DNA of 64,000 nt from NCBI RefSeq assembly GCF_011043545.1, contig NZ_JAAKGP010000007.1:1-64000 (forward strand). The letters are read 5' to 3'. The stretch is from Rhodobacter sp. SGA-6-6 (GTDB lineage Bacteria > Pseudomonadota > Alphaproteobacteria > Rhodobacterales > Rhodobacteraceae). Shown here in pieces: positions 54,422-63,360 of this stretch. Each line of letters opens with the position of its first letter. Position 1 is the stretch's first letter. Below the pieces are notes generated by a model. The model was given only the letters and a program-made list of their open reading frames with translations. It ran no database searches and was not told where the DNA came from. The position numbers and the translations under genes are program-made.

Positions 54422-57400
54422 TCAAGGTCCGACGGAGACCCGGCGGAACGGCCCCGGCCCGAACCGCGCCGACAATTGCGCAACGGCGATGTCGAAGGCT
54501 CCCGTCACCCCATCCACAGCCTGCGCCGCGGCCGGATAGCTGAAGGCGGCGGCATTTTCCCGATATTCCGCCAGGATCGTCTCGCCCGCCATGATCCGCA
54601 CCAGATAGGCCTCGGCCTCCTCCCCCAGCGGCACCTCGGCCTGCTGCCAGCTGTCGCCCTCGATCCGGGTCCGCCGTATCCATCTCGCCTGCACAGCCTG
54701 CCCCACCCTGCCCGCCGCCCGCAGATGGCAGACCGGATAGGGCCGCAGCCCGATGCCGTCGAAGGCCTCCGCCCGCGCCACCACCGCCGGGTCGTCGTAG
54801 CCTCGGGCGGTGACGCCGATCCGGTAGTGCCGCAACAACCCCCGGGCCGAGGGCGCAAGCTCCAGCTGCTGCAACGCCCGGTCCAGCAGCACCACCGTGC
54901 TGCCGGCCGGCCATTCCGCCGGCATGATCCCGTCGGTCCCCGCCTGCCCCCGCAGCCGCAAGGACAGATCCCAGGTGTCCGGCGCGACCAGCTCGGCGGT
55001 GGCGAACTGGAACACCTCCCAGGTGCTGCCGCTGCCGTCGCCGATGGCCATGGCATTGGCGCCGTTCAGCACCGGCATCTCGCCGGCCGAACTCAGCGGC
55101 CCGCCGGTCACCCTCACCCGCAGCGCCGCCCCCCGGTCCCAGAGGCCGGGCCGCGCCGCCGCCAGCGCGGTCTCGGTCACGCCGATCACCGCCGGCGCCG
55201 CGATCACCCGGTTCAGCTCGAACCCCGCCTCGTCGGCCGAGGACCAGACCCCCACCGTCCCCGGCCAGGGCTCCGCCGTCACCGCCACATGCGGCGCATG
55301 GGGCACCTCGCCGCCGGTCAGCAGCGGCAGGTCCAGGAACACCGGATGGGTCGGCACCGGCGCCACGAAGCCGCGCGTGGCGAAGATCTCCTCGTCCATG
55401 TCCGCCGGGCGATAGGTGCCGGTCTCGACCCGCACCCCCTCAAGCAGCGCCACATCGCCCCGCTCCACCCGGTCCACCCGCCACAGCGCCCCCTGCAGCG
55501 CGACGGTATCCCCCGCCCCCACCGCCAGCCGCGACGGCGGCAGCGCCAGCCGGATCGCATCGCGGCCGATCCTCTCCTCCGCCAGCCAGCGATGGGTCAG
55601 CCCCCGCGCCTCCGCCGCCGTCAGCCCGAGCGCCAGTTCCGTCGCCGAGACCGCCCGCAATTCCTCGTCGGGATAGCGCGCCTCGGCCGCCCGCACCTCG
55701 AAATCGCCCTGCACGTCGACATAGCCCAGCCGCACCGTGCCGCTGGCCTCCGCCGCGCCCTGCCGGGCGATCTCGGCATAGCCGTCCAGCTCCTCGGCCA
55801 CCGCAAGGTCTTCCGGCTCCAGCACATGGACCACCCGCCCGTCGCGCAACGCGAAGCGCAGCATCCCATCCCGCTCCACCGCATCGGCCGAATGACCCAG
55901 CAGCAGCGGCTGCAGGGTCGCCCGCCCCGGCTGCACCTGATCGGCGGCATAGCCGCGGACCAGCCCGTAAAGCGCCGAGGTGTCCAGCGCGGCAACCCCG
56001 CTCTGCCCGCAGATCTCGCGCACCACCGCATCCAGCGGCTGGCTGGTCGCCCGCCCGTTCAGCCAGTGGCCGCGGGCATAGCCGCCGGCATCCGCCCAGA
56101 GGTCCGCCCGCGCCGGAAAGGCCGGGAAGGGCCGCGCATCCCAGGCCCAGGCATGGGCATGGCCCATGTCCACCATCGGGCCGCCATAGACCGGCGAGAC
56201 CGGATTCCGCGCCGGATCGGCGAAATGCCCTGCCACCGCCCGCAGATATTGCATCTGCACCAGATCGTCCCGCCGCCCGCTCGACGCCCGCGGCAGCCTG
56301 GATTCCGACGACAGCGCATCCAGGAACCTGTTCGGCTGGTTCGTCCCCTTGTCGATGGCCGCACAGCCGTATTCGGTAAAGCGGATCGGCTTCGACATCG
56401 GCACCCATCCGGTCGCCGCCGCTTCCCGCACCCCGCCGATCCGCGGGTGATGCGGGTTCGACCACCACCCCCCCAGGTCCTTGGCCCTGAACACCCAGGG
56501 CTCCCCATAGGCCCCATCGGTGATCGGCTCCCGCCGCTGGAACGCCTCCCCCTCCGGCGAGTCGTAATGCCAGTCGTGATATTCGCCGCTGGCGATGTTC
56601 GCCCGCAGGTAATCCAGATTGTAGAGGCTGCCCCAGCCCTCGTCGGCATGGCCCTCCTCGTCGCGCCAGTCCGACAGCGGCATGTAATTGTCGATGCCGA
56701 CGAAATCGACCGCCGGGCTGGCCCACAGCGGATCCAGCGGGAAATACAGGTTCCCGTCCGCCTGATAACCGGCATATTCCGTCCAGTCCGCCGCATAGCT
56801 GACCTTGCAGCCCGGCCCGACGATCGCCTTCACCTCCTCCGCCAGCCGCACCAGCGCTGCCACCGCCGGGAAACCGTCTCCCACCCCCCGCACCCGCACC
56901 AGCGACACCAGTTCCGAGCCGATGCAGAACGCATCCACGCCCCCCGCCGCCGCGCAAAGATGGGCGTAATGCAGGATGAAACGGCGGAACCCCCAGTCCG
57001 CCGGCCCGGAATAGCCGACCGCCCCGCCCGAGACGGCGAAATCCGACGGCAACGCCGCGCCGAAGAAGGCCGCCACCTCCGCCTCGGCCCCGGCGCTGCG
57101 ATCCGGCGTCCCCGCCCGCCCCGGCGCGACCGAGGTGGTGATCCGCCCCCGCCAGGGCAGCACCGGCTGGCCCTCCGCCCCGCTCCAGGGGTCGGGCAAG
57201 GTGTTCCCCGCCAGCTGGTCCATCAGCACGAAGGGATAGAACATCACCTCCATACCCCTGTCCCGGACCGCTCGGATCGCCTCCACCACCGCGGTATCTG
57301 CCGGGGTGCCGCCATAGACCGGCCGCCCCTCGACCTGCGGCACGACCGCGGCCTCGGCCCGCCCGATCCCGCCCGCCCGCCAGGGCATTCCTACCCCGTC

Positions 57401-58315
57401 CAGCTGCTTCTGCTCGACCTTCGGCTGCACCTTGCAAGCCCCGCAGCGCAGGTCGTCGCCGAACCAGGACACCACCAGCGAGACCGAGCCGCATTCCGGC
57501 AGCTCCGTCGCCAGATGCTCCAGCGATGTGGCAAAATCGGTCCGGCCCGAGGCGGTATGGACATTCGCCGAAACGCTGCGCCCCGGCCCGTGGTTCAGAT
57601 GCACCGGCGTGGTGGCCAGCGCATATTCCCCGGTGCCCGGGATCATCGCCACCGCCCGCACCGCCTGGTGCAGCGAGGGCTCCGCCCCCGGCGCGGTCCG
57701 CGCCGCCCGCACCACCTCGAAGGAGAACTGCGGCACCCGGTTGCCGAACGCCGTCAGGTCCAGGTCCTCGATCACCACATAGGCGATACCGCGATAGGCC
57801 GGCGCCCGGCCTACCCCCTCCACCGCCTCGATCCGCGGATCGGGTCCCTGCGTCTCGCTGCCGGCATAGACCCGCAGGTTCAGATCGTCCGGCGCGATCT
57901 CGGTGCCGTCGGCCCAGATCCGCCCGACCTTCAGGATCTCCCCTTCGCACAGCGCGATGGCCAGGCTGACCGAATAGCTGTATTCGGTCACCTTCGGCTG
58001 CGGCATCCCCTTGCCGCCGCCGCGCCGGGTGACATGCTCCCGGAACTGCGTCGCCCAGATCACCTGTCCGGCGATGCGCATCCGCCCCCAGACCTGACCC
58101 ACCGGCGCCCCTTCCGAGGCCCCGGTCAGCCGCAGCCGGTCGATCCGGCCGACCTCCACCGCCTCGGACCCGCCGCCGAGGATGCGCTGGTCGATGCTGC
58201 GGCCCAGGGTGGCGCCGACGGCCCGGCCGATCACCGCGCCGGACAACCCCAGCACGGTGCCGCCGAAGCCGGCGCCGATGGCGGCGCCGGCCGCCGAAAG
58301 AAGAAGGGTCGCCAT
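54422..58315 (-). CDS. Gene transfer agent tail-fibre/host-specificity protein gp15 ('megatron')
   Basis: A 1297-residue protein matching RcGTA gp15 in length and order. The N-terminus is a glycine-rich membrane-like segment (LLLSAAGAAIGAGFGGTVLG). A central GTA TIM-barrel-like domain (about 440-740) contains VDAFCIGSELVSL, LDPLWASPAVDFVGIDNYMP and RFTEYGCAAID. A phage-tail domain follows. In RcGTA it forms the baseplate's central part that contacts and crosses the recipient envelope. The frame is intact. It is the last gene of the cluster and is followed by 113 bases before the cysE start. Confidence 0.93.
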   Translation of the reverse strand: MATLLLSAAGAAIGAGFGGTVLGLSGAVIGRAVGATLGRSIDQRILGGGSEAVEVGRIDRLRLTGASEGAPVGQVWGRMRIAGQVIWATQFREHVTRRGGGKGMPQPKVTEYSYSVSLAIALCEGEILKVGRIWADGTEIAPDDLNLRVYAGSETQGPDPRIEAVEGVGRAPAYRGIAYVVIEDLDLTAFGNRVPQFSFEVVRAARTAPGAEPSLHQAVRAVAMIPGTGEYALATTPVHLNHGPGRSVSANVHTASGRTDFATSLEHLATELPECGSVSLVVSWFGDDLRCGACKVQPKVEQKQLDGVGMPWRAGGIGRAEAAVVPQVEGRPVYGGTPADTAVVEAIRAVRDRGMEVMFYPFVLMDQLAGNTLPDPWSGAEGQPVLPWRGRITTSVAPGRAGTPDRSAGAEAEVAAFFGAALPSDFAVSGGAVGYSGPADWGFRRFILHYAHLCAAAGGVDAFCIGSELVSLVRVRGVGDGFPAVAALVRLAEEVKAIVGPGCKVSYAADWTEYAGYQADGNLYFPLDPLWASPAVDFVGIDNYMPLSDWRDEEGHADEGWGSLYNLDYLRANIASGEYHDWHYDSPEGEAFQRREPITDGAYGEPWVFRAKDLGGWWSNPHHPRIGGVREAAATGWVPMSKPIRFTEYGCAAIDKGTNQPNRFLDALSSESRLPRASSGRRDDLVQMQYLRAVAGHFADPARNPVSPVYGGPMVDMGHAHAWAWDARPFPAFPARADLWADAGGYARGHWLNGRATSQPLDAVVREICGQSGVAALDTSALYGLVRGYAADQVQPGRATLQPLLLGHSADAVERDGMLRFALRDGRVVHVLEPEDLAVAEELDGYAEIARQGAAEASGTVRLGYVDVQGDFEVRAAEARYPDEELRAVSATELALGLTAAEARGLTHRWLAEERIGRDAIRLALPPSRLAVGAGDTVALQGALWRVDRVERGDVALLEGVRVETGTYRPADMDEEIFATRGFVAPVPTHPVFLDLPLLTGGEVPHAPHVAVTAEPWPGTVGVWSSADEAGFELNRVIAAPAVIGVTETALAAARPGLWDRGAALRVRVTGGPLSSAGEMPVLNGANAMAIGDGSGSTWEVFQFATAELVAPDTWDLSLRLRGQAGTDGIMPAEWPAGSTVVLLDRALQQLELAPSARGLLRHYRIGVTARGYDDPAVVARAEAFDGIGLRPYPVCHLRAAGRVGQAVQARWIRRTRIEGDSWQQAEVPLGEEAEAYLVRIMAGETILAEYRENAAAFSYPAAAQAVDGVTGAFDIAVAQLSARFGPGPFRRVSVGP

Positions 58316-58317
58316 GG

Positions 58318-58761
58318 TCAGCAGGCTCCGTCAGGAAATGCGAAACGCGCCGCGATCCGGCGGCGCCAGGGGTCGGTCAGGGCGCTTTCGGTAACGCTAT
58401 GGCCGCTGTAGGCATGGATGAACCGCGCCGCGGGGCCGGTTGCCGATTGCAGTCCCAGATGCTTGGCCACATGGCCCGCCCGCATCCGGAACAGGATCAC
58501 GTCGCCCGCCGCCTCGGCCGCCAGCGGCTTCGCCAGCAGCAGGCGATGCCCCGCCCGCAGCAGCACCTCGTCGCCGGTCGGCTCGGCCCAGTCCGCGGTA
58601 TAGGCCGGCACCGCCTCGGGCTCCACGCCGTAAAGCGCCCGCCAGACGCCCCGCAGCAGGCCCAGGCAATCCGTCCCCGCCCCGCGCCGGCTGGCCTGAT
58701 GGACATAGGGCGTGCCCAGCCACAGCCGCGCCTCCGCCACCGCCCGCTCCGCCACGCTCAT
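58318..58761 (-). CDS. Gene transfer agent NlpC/P60 peptidase gp14
   Basis: A 147-residue NlpC/P60-type cell-wall peptidase. The catalytic Cys is C32 in GAGTDCLGLLRG, and the His is in RMRAGHVAKHLGL (about residue 96). In RcGTA it is part of the baseplate and is thought to cut recipient peptidoglycan. ATGA overlap with gp13, and two bases before the gp15 start. Confidence 0.93.
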   Translation of the reverse strand: MSVAERAVAEARLWLGTPYVHQASRRGAGTDCLGLLRGVWRALYGVEPEAVPAYTADWAEPTGDEVLLRAGHRLLLAKPLAAEAAGDVILFRMRAGHVAKHLGLQSATGPAARFIHAYSGHSVTESALTDPWRRRIAARFAFPDGAC

Positions 58762-59654
58762 GCCGGCCCGCCGAACAGCGAACCGCCGCCGGTGTTCTGC
58801 CCGGCCCTGGGATAGGCGGTCAGCCAGTCCTCGCCCGGGATATGGGGAAAACCGCGGAAATTCGGCAGGTTGGCGAATTTCAGCCGGCAGGTCTCCGCCC
58901 GCTTGTCGCAGCCGGCGGTGAGGCGCAGCAGGTCCCCCGCCCGCAATTCCGCGCGGAGTCCGTGCCACAGTTCCATCACCCGCCCCACCCCCGCCACCCG
59001 GTCCGACTTCACCAGACCGACCAGGCCGGAGGCCGCACCGCTCAGCACTTCCACCCGGCCGAACTCGAACCACCTGTCGTCGAACCCACCGAAGGCGGCG
59101 AAGCGGAACACCCGCCGTTCGCCGTCCACCTCCTCCACCGCCCGTTCGGCGAAATAGCCCGGCTGCGCGGCATCGAACCGGCAGCGCCCGTCGCCCAGAA
59201 CGGCCGAGCAGCCGCGGGTATAGGCCAGCCCCACCGGCTGGTTCAGCGCCTCCGACAGGCCCCGCAGCTCGGCCCGGAACTCCGCCCCCAGCCGCACCAC
59301 CTCGCCCAGCGTGCCCCGGAACAGTTCCGCCCGCTGCGCAACATCGGCCCAGTTGACCAGCCAGACCCGCACCTCCGCCGCATCGTAGCGCCCCGCCGCC
59401 AGATCGGCCTCCGAGATCGCCGCATCCGACAGCGCCCCCACGGCCTCGGTATTGTCCACCGCCAGCCCGGTGCCCTGCTGCAAGGCCCGCGCCGTCAGGC
59501 CCGACCCCGCCCGGTGCAGCACCCCCTCGATCAGCAGGTCGCAATCGTGGTCGGTGAACCCCAGCACCACCCCGTCGCGCCGCGACACCGTCCAGGCCCG
59601 GCAGGTCGTCGTCGCGCCGCCGTCCAGATGCGCCTGCAATTCCGCCGGGATCAT
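58758..59654 (-). CDS. Gene transfer agent hub protein gp13 (DUF2163)
   Basis: A 298-residue DUF2163/BR0599-type baseplate hub protein. Four Cys residues, C149 and C158 (TRGCSAVLGDGRC) and C249 and C256 (GCDKRAETCRLKF), have the 9- and 7-residue spacing of the four Cys that hold an iron-sulfur cluster in phage lambda gpL. A cluster here is therefore likely. GFPHIPGED near the C-terminus is conserved in the family. ATGA overlaps with gp12 and gp14. Confidence 0.92.
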   Translation of the reverse strand: MIPAELQAHLDGGATTTCRAWTVSRRDGVVLGFTDHDCDLLIEGVLHRAGSGLTARALQQGTGLAVDNTEAVGALSDAAISEADLAAGRYDAAEVRVWLVNWADVAQRAELFRGTLGEVVRLGAEFRAELRGLSEALNQPVGLAYTRGCSAVLGDGRCRFDAAQPGYFAERAVEEVDGERRVFRFAAFGGFDDRWFEFGRVEVLSGAASGLVGLVKSDRVAGVGRVMELWHGLRAELRAGDLLRLTAGCDKRAETCRLKFANLPNFRGFPHIPGEDWLTAYPRAGQNTGGGSLFGGPA

Positions 59655-60283
59655 GCCCGCACCTCCACCACCGGAACCGAGGGCACGTCCCCGGCCTGGA
59701 ACGAGGCCACCGAGGTCTGGATGTGGTCGGTGTCGAAGCGCACCGGCACGTCGAACTCGAACCCCGCGCTGATCTCGGTGCCGAGCGCCGGTGCGGTCTC
59801 GAATGTCACAAGCCCCGTCGCCGGGTCCACCTCGAACTCCAGCCCCTCGATCTTCGGGTCCTGCGCCACCGCCACCAGCACCGAGCCGAGCACCGGCTTC
59901 GCCACCGGCCGCACATAGACCTCCTGACCCGAACGATAGGTCTTCTGCAACCGGAACACCCGCTGCACCCCGTCCCCGGTGCCGATCACCTGGTCCAGGG
60001 CCGAGGGCGCGCGCGAGGCCGGGCAGGACTTGTAGTCCGACCAGTCCTTCCAGCGGAACCCGTGCAGCCGCCCCCGCCGCGCCTCGAAGAAGGCGATCAG
60101 CGCCTCCACGTCGTCCAGCGACCGCAGCCCCACCCCGGCGTCGTAGCGGCGGCGCGAATGCGCCCAGGGGGTGTTCCGCTCCTCGTGCCCGTTCTGCAGC
60201 GTCACCACCTCGGTCCGCCGCTCCGGCCCGCCGACCGAGCCGAAGCTCAGGTTGGCCGGAAATCTGATCTCGTGGAATGCCAT
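59651..60283 (-). CDS. Gene transfer agent distal tail protein gp12 (DUF2460)
   Basis: A 210-residue DUF2460 protein. It starts MAFHEIRFPANLSFGSVGGP, with GRLHGFRWKDWSDYKSC (about 92-108) as the strongest family motif. In RcGTA it forms the distal tail ring joining tube and baseplate. ATGA overlap with gp13, seven bases after gp11. Confidence 0.93.
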   Translation of the reverse strand: MAFHEIRFPANLSFGSVGGPERRTEVVTLQNGHEERNTPWAHSRRRYDAGVGLRSLDDVEALIAFFEARRGRLHGFRWKDWSDYKSCPASRAPSALDQVIGTGDGVQRVFRLQKTYRSGQEVYVRPVAKPVLGSVLVAVAQDPKIEGLEFEVDPATGLVTFETAPALGTEISAGFEFDVPVRFDTDHIQTSVASFQAGDVPSVPVVEVRA

Positions 60284-60290
60284 TCTCGCC

Positions 60291-60944
60291 TCACCTGTTC
60301 CTCTGGCCGCGGGCCAGCGCCCGGCCGACCTGCGCCGCGATCTGGCTCTGGCTGCGCTGGAAGCCCTGCACGTCCGGGGTGGAGATGTTCATCACCACAT
60401 TGACCGGCCGTCCGCCCCCCGCCGCCTGCACCCCCAGCCGCCCGTCGGCGCCGCGCGCCAGCGGCATGATCGCCTCCGGCCCCGCCTCGCCCATCAGTCC
60501 GCGCCCGCCCCGCATCGGAAAGGTCACCGGCGAGGAGACCACGCCCCCCTTGGCGAAGGGCATCACCCTGCCCTGCGCGAAGGCCCCGCCCTTGGCGAAG
60601 GGCATGAAGGCCCCCATGACCCCCGCCAAGGTCTCCGCCAGGGCCCCGCCCATGGCATTGGTCACCGGCTTCATCGCGATGTTGTAGATCGTGTCCGAGA
60701 TCGCCTTGCCCACGCCCTTCAGCGCGTCCGACAGCTTCATCCCGTCGAACACGAGGCCATCGAAGGCCCGCCGCAGGCCGCCGCTCAGGCCCCGCGACAG
60801 GCTGTCCATCTCGCGCCCGGTGAAGACCATCGTCTCCCGCATCCGCGCCATCTCGCCGTCGAAAGCCGCCACCATCGCCGCCGAACTGCCGAGGCTGTCC
60901 TCAAGCGCCGCCAGCCGATCCAGCAAATCCCCGGTCGTCTCCAT
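60291..60944 (-). CDS. Gene transfer agent tape measure protein gp11
   Basis: A 217-residue short tape-measure protein, which fits the short GTA tail. An N-terminal helical region (ETTGDLLDRLAALEDSL) is followed by DGMKLSDALKGVGKAISD and a Gly-rich C-terminal half with two FAKGG repeats (AFMPFAKGGAFA, VMPFAKGGVVSS) and GEAGPEAIMPLARG, a motif shared by many phage tape-measure C-termini. Its start lies 44 bases inside gp10.1. Confidence 0.9.
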   Translation of the reverse strand: METTGDLLDRLAALEDSLGSSAAMVAAFDGEMARMRETMVFTGREMDSLSRGLSGGLRRAFDGLVFDGMKLSDALKGVGKAISDTIYNIAMKPVTNAMGGALAETLAGVMGAFMPFAKGGAFAQGRVMPFAKGGVVSSPVTFPMRGGRGLMGEAGPEAIMPLARGADGRLGVQAAGGGRPVNVVMNISTPDVQGFQRSQSQIAAQVGRALARGQRNR

Positions 60945-61143
60945 CGCCCTTCCCCTTCTCCATGTCCGGGAATGCCGCGGCCAGTTCCGCCAGCCGCGCC
61001 CGCGTCAGGGGCGGAGCCGCCTGCTCCGCCCCCAGCATCATCCGCAACTCCACCGGGGTCAGCCGCCAGAACGCCGCCGGCTCCAGCCGCAGCTCCCGCA
61101 GCCCGGCCCGGATCAGCCCGGGCCAGTCGATCGCCGGCCTCAC
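60901..61143 (-). CDS. Gene transfer agent gp10.1 (rcc01693-type tail assembly protein)
   Basis: An 80-residue protein, starting with GTG at 61143 that overlaps the gp10 stop (GTGA). RLEPAAFWRLTPVELRMMLG is the family signature, equivalent to the small rcc01693-like protein downstream of gp10 in RcGTA and similar to phage tail-assembly chaperone partners. The last 15 residues are encoded by DNA shared with the gp11 start. It is easily missed because of its GTG start and size. Confidence 0.85.
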   Translation of the reverse strand: MRPAIDWPGLIRAGLRELRLEPAAFWRLTPVELRMMLGAEQAAPPLTRARLAELAAAFPDMEKGKGDGDDRGFAGSAGGA

Positions 61144-61460
61144 CCCTCGCCCGGCAGGGCGAAGGCGCGGGCCAGAAGCTCCGCCGCCGCCCGCGCCGCC
61201 TCCACCGGCCCGCCGCCGATCTCCACCCGCAGCAGGTCCGCCGCCGTTCCCTGCCAGCCGCCGCCCCGAAGCCCGGCCACGATCAGCGCCAGCACGTCGC
61301 GGGATGAAAACCGCCCCGCCTCGAACCGCTCCACCAGATCCAGCAGCGACCCTGTTTCCAGCGCCGCCTCCAGCTCCGCCAACGCCCCCAGCGTCAGCTT
61401 GGCCGCATGGGGCCGCCCGTCCAGCACGACCGCCACCTCTCCCGCCCAAGGGTTGGTCAT
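61140..61460 (-). CDS. Gene transfer agent gp10 (GTA_gp10 family)
   Basis: A 106-residue tail-assembly-type protein. MTNPWAGEVAVVLDGRPHAA then LTLGALAELEAALETGSL matches the GTA gp10 family. The ATG at 61460 overlaps the gp9 stop by one base (TGATG); a GTG three bases earlier is an alternative. With gp10.1 it probably assists tail-tube assembly around the tape measure. Confidence 0.9.
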   Translation of the reverse strand: MTNPWAGEVAVVLDGRPHAAKLTLGALAELEAALETGSLLDLVERFEAGRFSSRDVLALIVAGLRGGGWQGTAADLLRVEIGGGPVEAARAAAELLARAFALPGEG

Positions 61461-61873
61461 CACAGCGCCGTAAAGGTCAGCACGCCGGCCGAGGCCAGCG
61501 TCACCTCATAGGTCGCCTCGCCGTTGTGGCTGCCGGCATAGTCCAGCGCCGAAATCTGGAACGGCCCCTCCACCGTGCCGAAATCCGGGATCACCACCTG
61601 GAAGGCCGGAATCTCTCCGTCGAAGAAGATCTGCCGCGCCCTCTCGTCGGTATTGGCATCCCGGAACACGCCCGAGCCGGAGATCGCCGCGGATTTCACC
61701 CCCGCCCCCGCCAGCAACTCGCGCCAGCCGCCCTGGCTCTCCAAGCTGGTGACATCCACCGTCTCGGCGTTGAAGCTGATGCGCGTGGCCCGCAGCCCCG
61801 CGATGGTCTCGAACTGACCGTCCCCGGTCTGGTCGATCTTGATCAGAAGGTCCTTGCCGGCCTGAACTGCCAT
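61460..61873 (-). CDS. Gene transfer agent major tail protein gp9
   Basis: A 137-residue TP901-1-like tail tube protein. MAVQAGKDLLIKIDQTGDG, RISFNAETVDVTSLES and WRELLAGAGVKSAAISGSGV are typical of the family. It forms the tail tube through which DNA is delivered. AAGGAGATGG precedes the ATG. A 24-base gap separates it from gp8. Confidence 0.94.
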   Translation of the reverse strand: MAVQAGKDLLIKIDQTGDGQFETIAGLRATRISFNAETVDVTSLESQGGWRELLAGAGVKSAAISGSGVFRDANTDERARQIFFDGEIPAFQVVIPDFGTVEGPFQISALDYAGSHNGEATYEVTLASAGVLTFTAL

Positions 61874-61897
61874 GGCCCATCTCCTTGCAAATATTGT

Positions 61898-62293
61898 TCA
61901 AAGCTCGATGCGGACGCGGAAGGTCAGGTCGATCCGCCGCACCTCGCCCTCGTCGATCCGCCGGGCGCTGGCGCGCTGGAACAGCAGGCTGACCAGCCGC
62001 CCCCGCGCCAGCGTCAGGCTTGCCCCAGCCAGACGGTCGGAGATCGCCGCGGCGATGGTCTTCGCCGCCAGGAACCCCGCGCCGTCGGAAATCACGCTGA
62101 CCGCCAGCCGGTGCTCCGCCCCCGCACCGGAGTTGTCCGAGGCGTCCCGCACCTCCTCCGGTCCCACCAGCACGAAGGTCCCGGCAGGCCCGGGCGGCAC
62201 CGCGTCATGCACCGCCACTCCCGCCAGCGCCGGGTCCTCCGTCAGATGTTGATAGACCGCCGCCTGCAAAGCAGCCGCTGCGCCATAGCTCAT
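61898..62293 (-). CDS. Gene transfer agent tail terminator gp8 (DUF3168)
   Basis: A 131-residue DUF3168 protein. It starts MSYGAAAALQAAVYQHLTED, with HDAVPPGPAGTFVLVGPEE and a C-terminal IDLTFRVRIEL strand. In RcGTA it caps the tail tube and joins it to the head completion proteins. ATGA overlap with gp7. Confidence 0.93.
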   Translation of the reverse strand: MSYGAAAALQAAVYQHLTEDPALAGVAVHDAVPPGPAGTFVLVGPEEVRDASDNSGAGAEHRLAVSVISDGAGFLAAKTIAAAISDRLAGASLTLARGRLVSLLFQRASARRIDEGEVRRIDLTFRVRIEL

Positions 62294-62628
62294 CTCGGCT
62301 CCTCCTCGCGGCAGAAACAGGTCAGGTAGCGCCCCGCCGGATCGCGCTCGGCCACCGCCAGCACGGCGAAGACCCGCTCCCCCTCGCGCAGCCGCTGCCC
62401 CGGCTTCGGCCGCCCCGCCGCCCCCGCCGGCGCCGCGCGCACGGTGATCCGATAGGGCACCGAGGCCAGCACCACCTCCTCCCCCGCCGGATCGCGCCCC
62501 GCTCCCGGCACCACCTCGGCCCAGAGCGTGCCCAGCGTCGTCCAGACCTCCGAGAAGCCCCCGGCCCCGTCCGGCCCGCGCACCGCCTCCTGCAACTCCA
62601 GCGCCCGGTTCAGATGCGGCGCCCTCAT
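62290..62628 (-). CDS. Gene transfer agent head-tail stopper gp7
   Basis: A 112-residue head-closure protein of the phage head-tail joining family. LNRALELQEAVRGPDGAGGF and GTLWAEVVPG are typical. In RcGTA it is the stopper between adaptor gp6 and tail terminator gp8. ATGA overlaps with both neighbours. Confidence 0.92.
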   Translation of the reverse strand: MRAPHLNRALELQEAVRGPDGAGGFSEVWTTLGTLWAEVVPGAGRDPAGEEVVLASVPYRITVRAAPAGAAGRPKPGQRLREGERVFAVLAVAERDPAGRYLTCFCREEEPR

Positions 62629-63218
62629 CTGCGGCCCCCGCCGAGGATGCGCACCTGCCGCCAACGCTCGATCAGCGCCGCCACGCCCAGAGGCAACCCG
62701 GCGCCCCAAGACCCGTCGTCGTGCCGGTGCTCGTAGAACTCCGCCGCCAGCAGCAGCACCGCCTGCCGCAGGTCGGCCGGCACATCCGTCCACCCCGGCC
62801 CGAAGCCCGCGTCGAACTCCACCTCCGCCCGGCCCTCCGCCGGCACCTCCGGCAAGGCCCCGCCGCGCCCCGCCAACCGCGGCCGGTGCATGTCGGCCAC
62901 CAGCCGCCAGCGCGCCGCCGGTACCGCCACCGCCGCGCCCGCCGCATCCACCAGCGTCACGCCATGGACCTCGGCCACGGGCGCCAGCGGCAACGCCACC
63001 GGATCGCGCCAGCAGCCCGCGACCCAGCGGAACCGCCGCCGGATCAGCGCCTTGGCGATCCGCCCCTCGATCGCCGCCATCGCCGCGCGCAGGTGGCTCT
63101 CCAGCAGCGCCTCCTGCCCCTCGGCCAGCGCGAAGCCCGATCCCATCCGCAGATGGTCCCGCAACTCCGCCACCGGCAGCGCCGCCCCCGGCACCGCCGT
63201 CAGTTCGGTCAACATCAT
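62625..63218 (-). CDS. Gene transfer agent head-tail connector gp6
   Basis: A 197-residue phage gp6-like connector/adaptor. LPVAELRDHLRMGSGFALAE and LRAAMAAIEGRIAKALIRRR are the family's N-terminal helices; VPADLRQAVLLLAAEFYEHR is the conserved C-terminal helix. It binds the portal ring (the portal gene lies beyond the window). It is 142 bases downstream of the capsid gene. Confidence 0.93.
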   Translation of the reverse strand: MMLTELTAVPGAALPVAELRDHLRMGSGFALAEGQEALLESHLRAAMAAIEGRIAKALIRRRFRWVAGCWRDPVALPLAPVAEVHGVTLVDAAGAAVAVPAARWRLVADMHRPRLAGRGGALPEVPAEGRAEVEFDAGFGPGWTDVPADLRQAVLLLAAEFYEHRHDDGSWGAGLPLGVAALIERWRQVRILGGGRR

Positions 63219-63247
63219 CCTGGTCTCCGATGCCGCAAGAATGGGGT

Positions 63248-63321
63248 GGGCGCGCGCCTCTCCCGCTCCGCTCGGACGGAAGGGGGAGCAGCTAGACGGA
63301 ACGGAAGTCCGGCGCGCGCCC
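63248..63321. promoter_or_regulatory. Long inverted repeat between GTA capsid and connector genes
   Basis: GGGCGCGCGCC (63248-63258) and GGCGCGCGCCC (63311-63321) are perfect 11-base arms with a 52-base loop containing CGCTCCGCTCGGACGGAAG. A further GTCCC/GGGAC hairpin lies at 63322-63340, near the capsid stop. Placed just after the most abundantly needed protein of the cluster, it may limit read-through into gp6 or protect the capsid message. Function inferred. Confidence 0.55.
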
Positions 63322-63360
63322 GTCCCGGCCCCGCAAGGGACCGGGATCGCGTCGGCCGCC

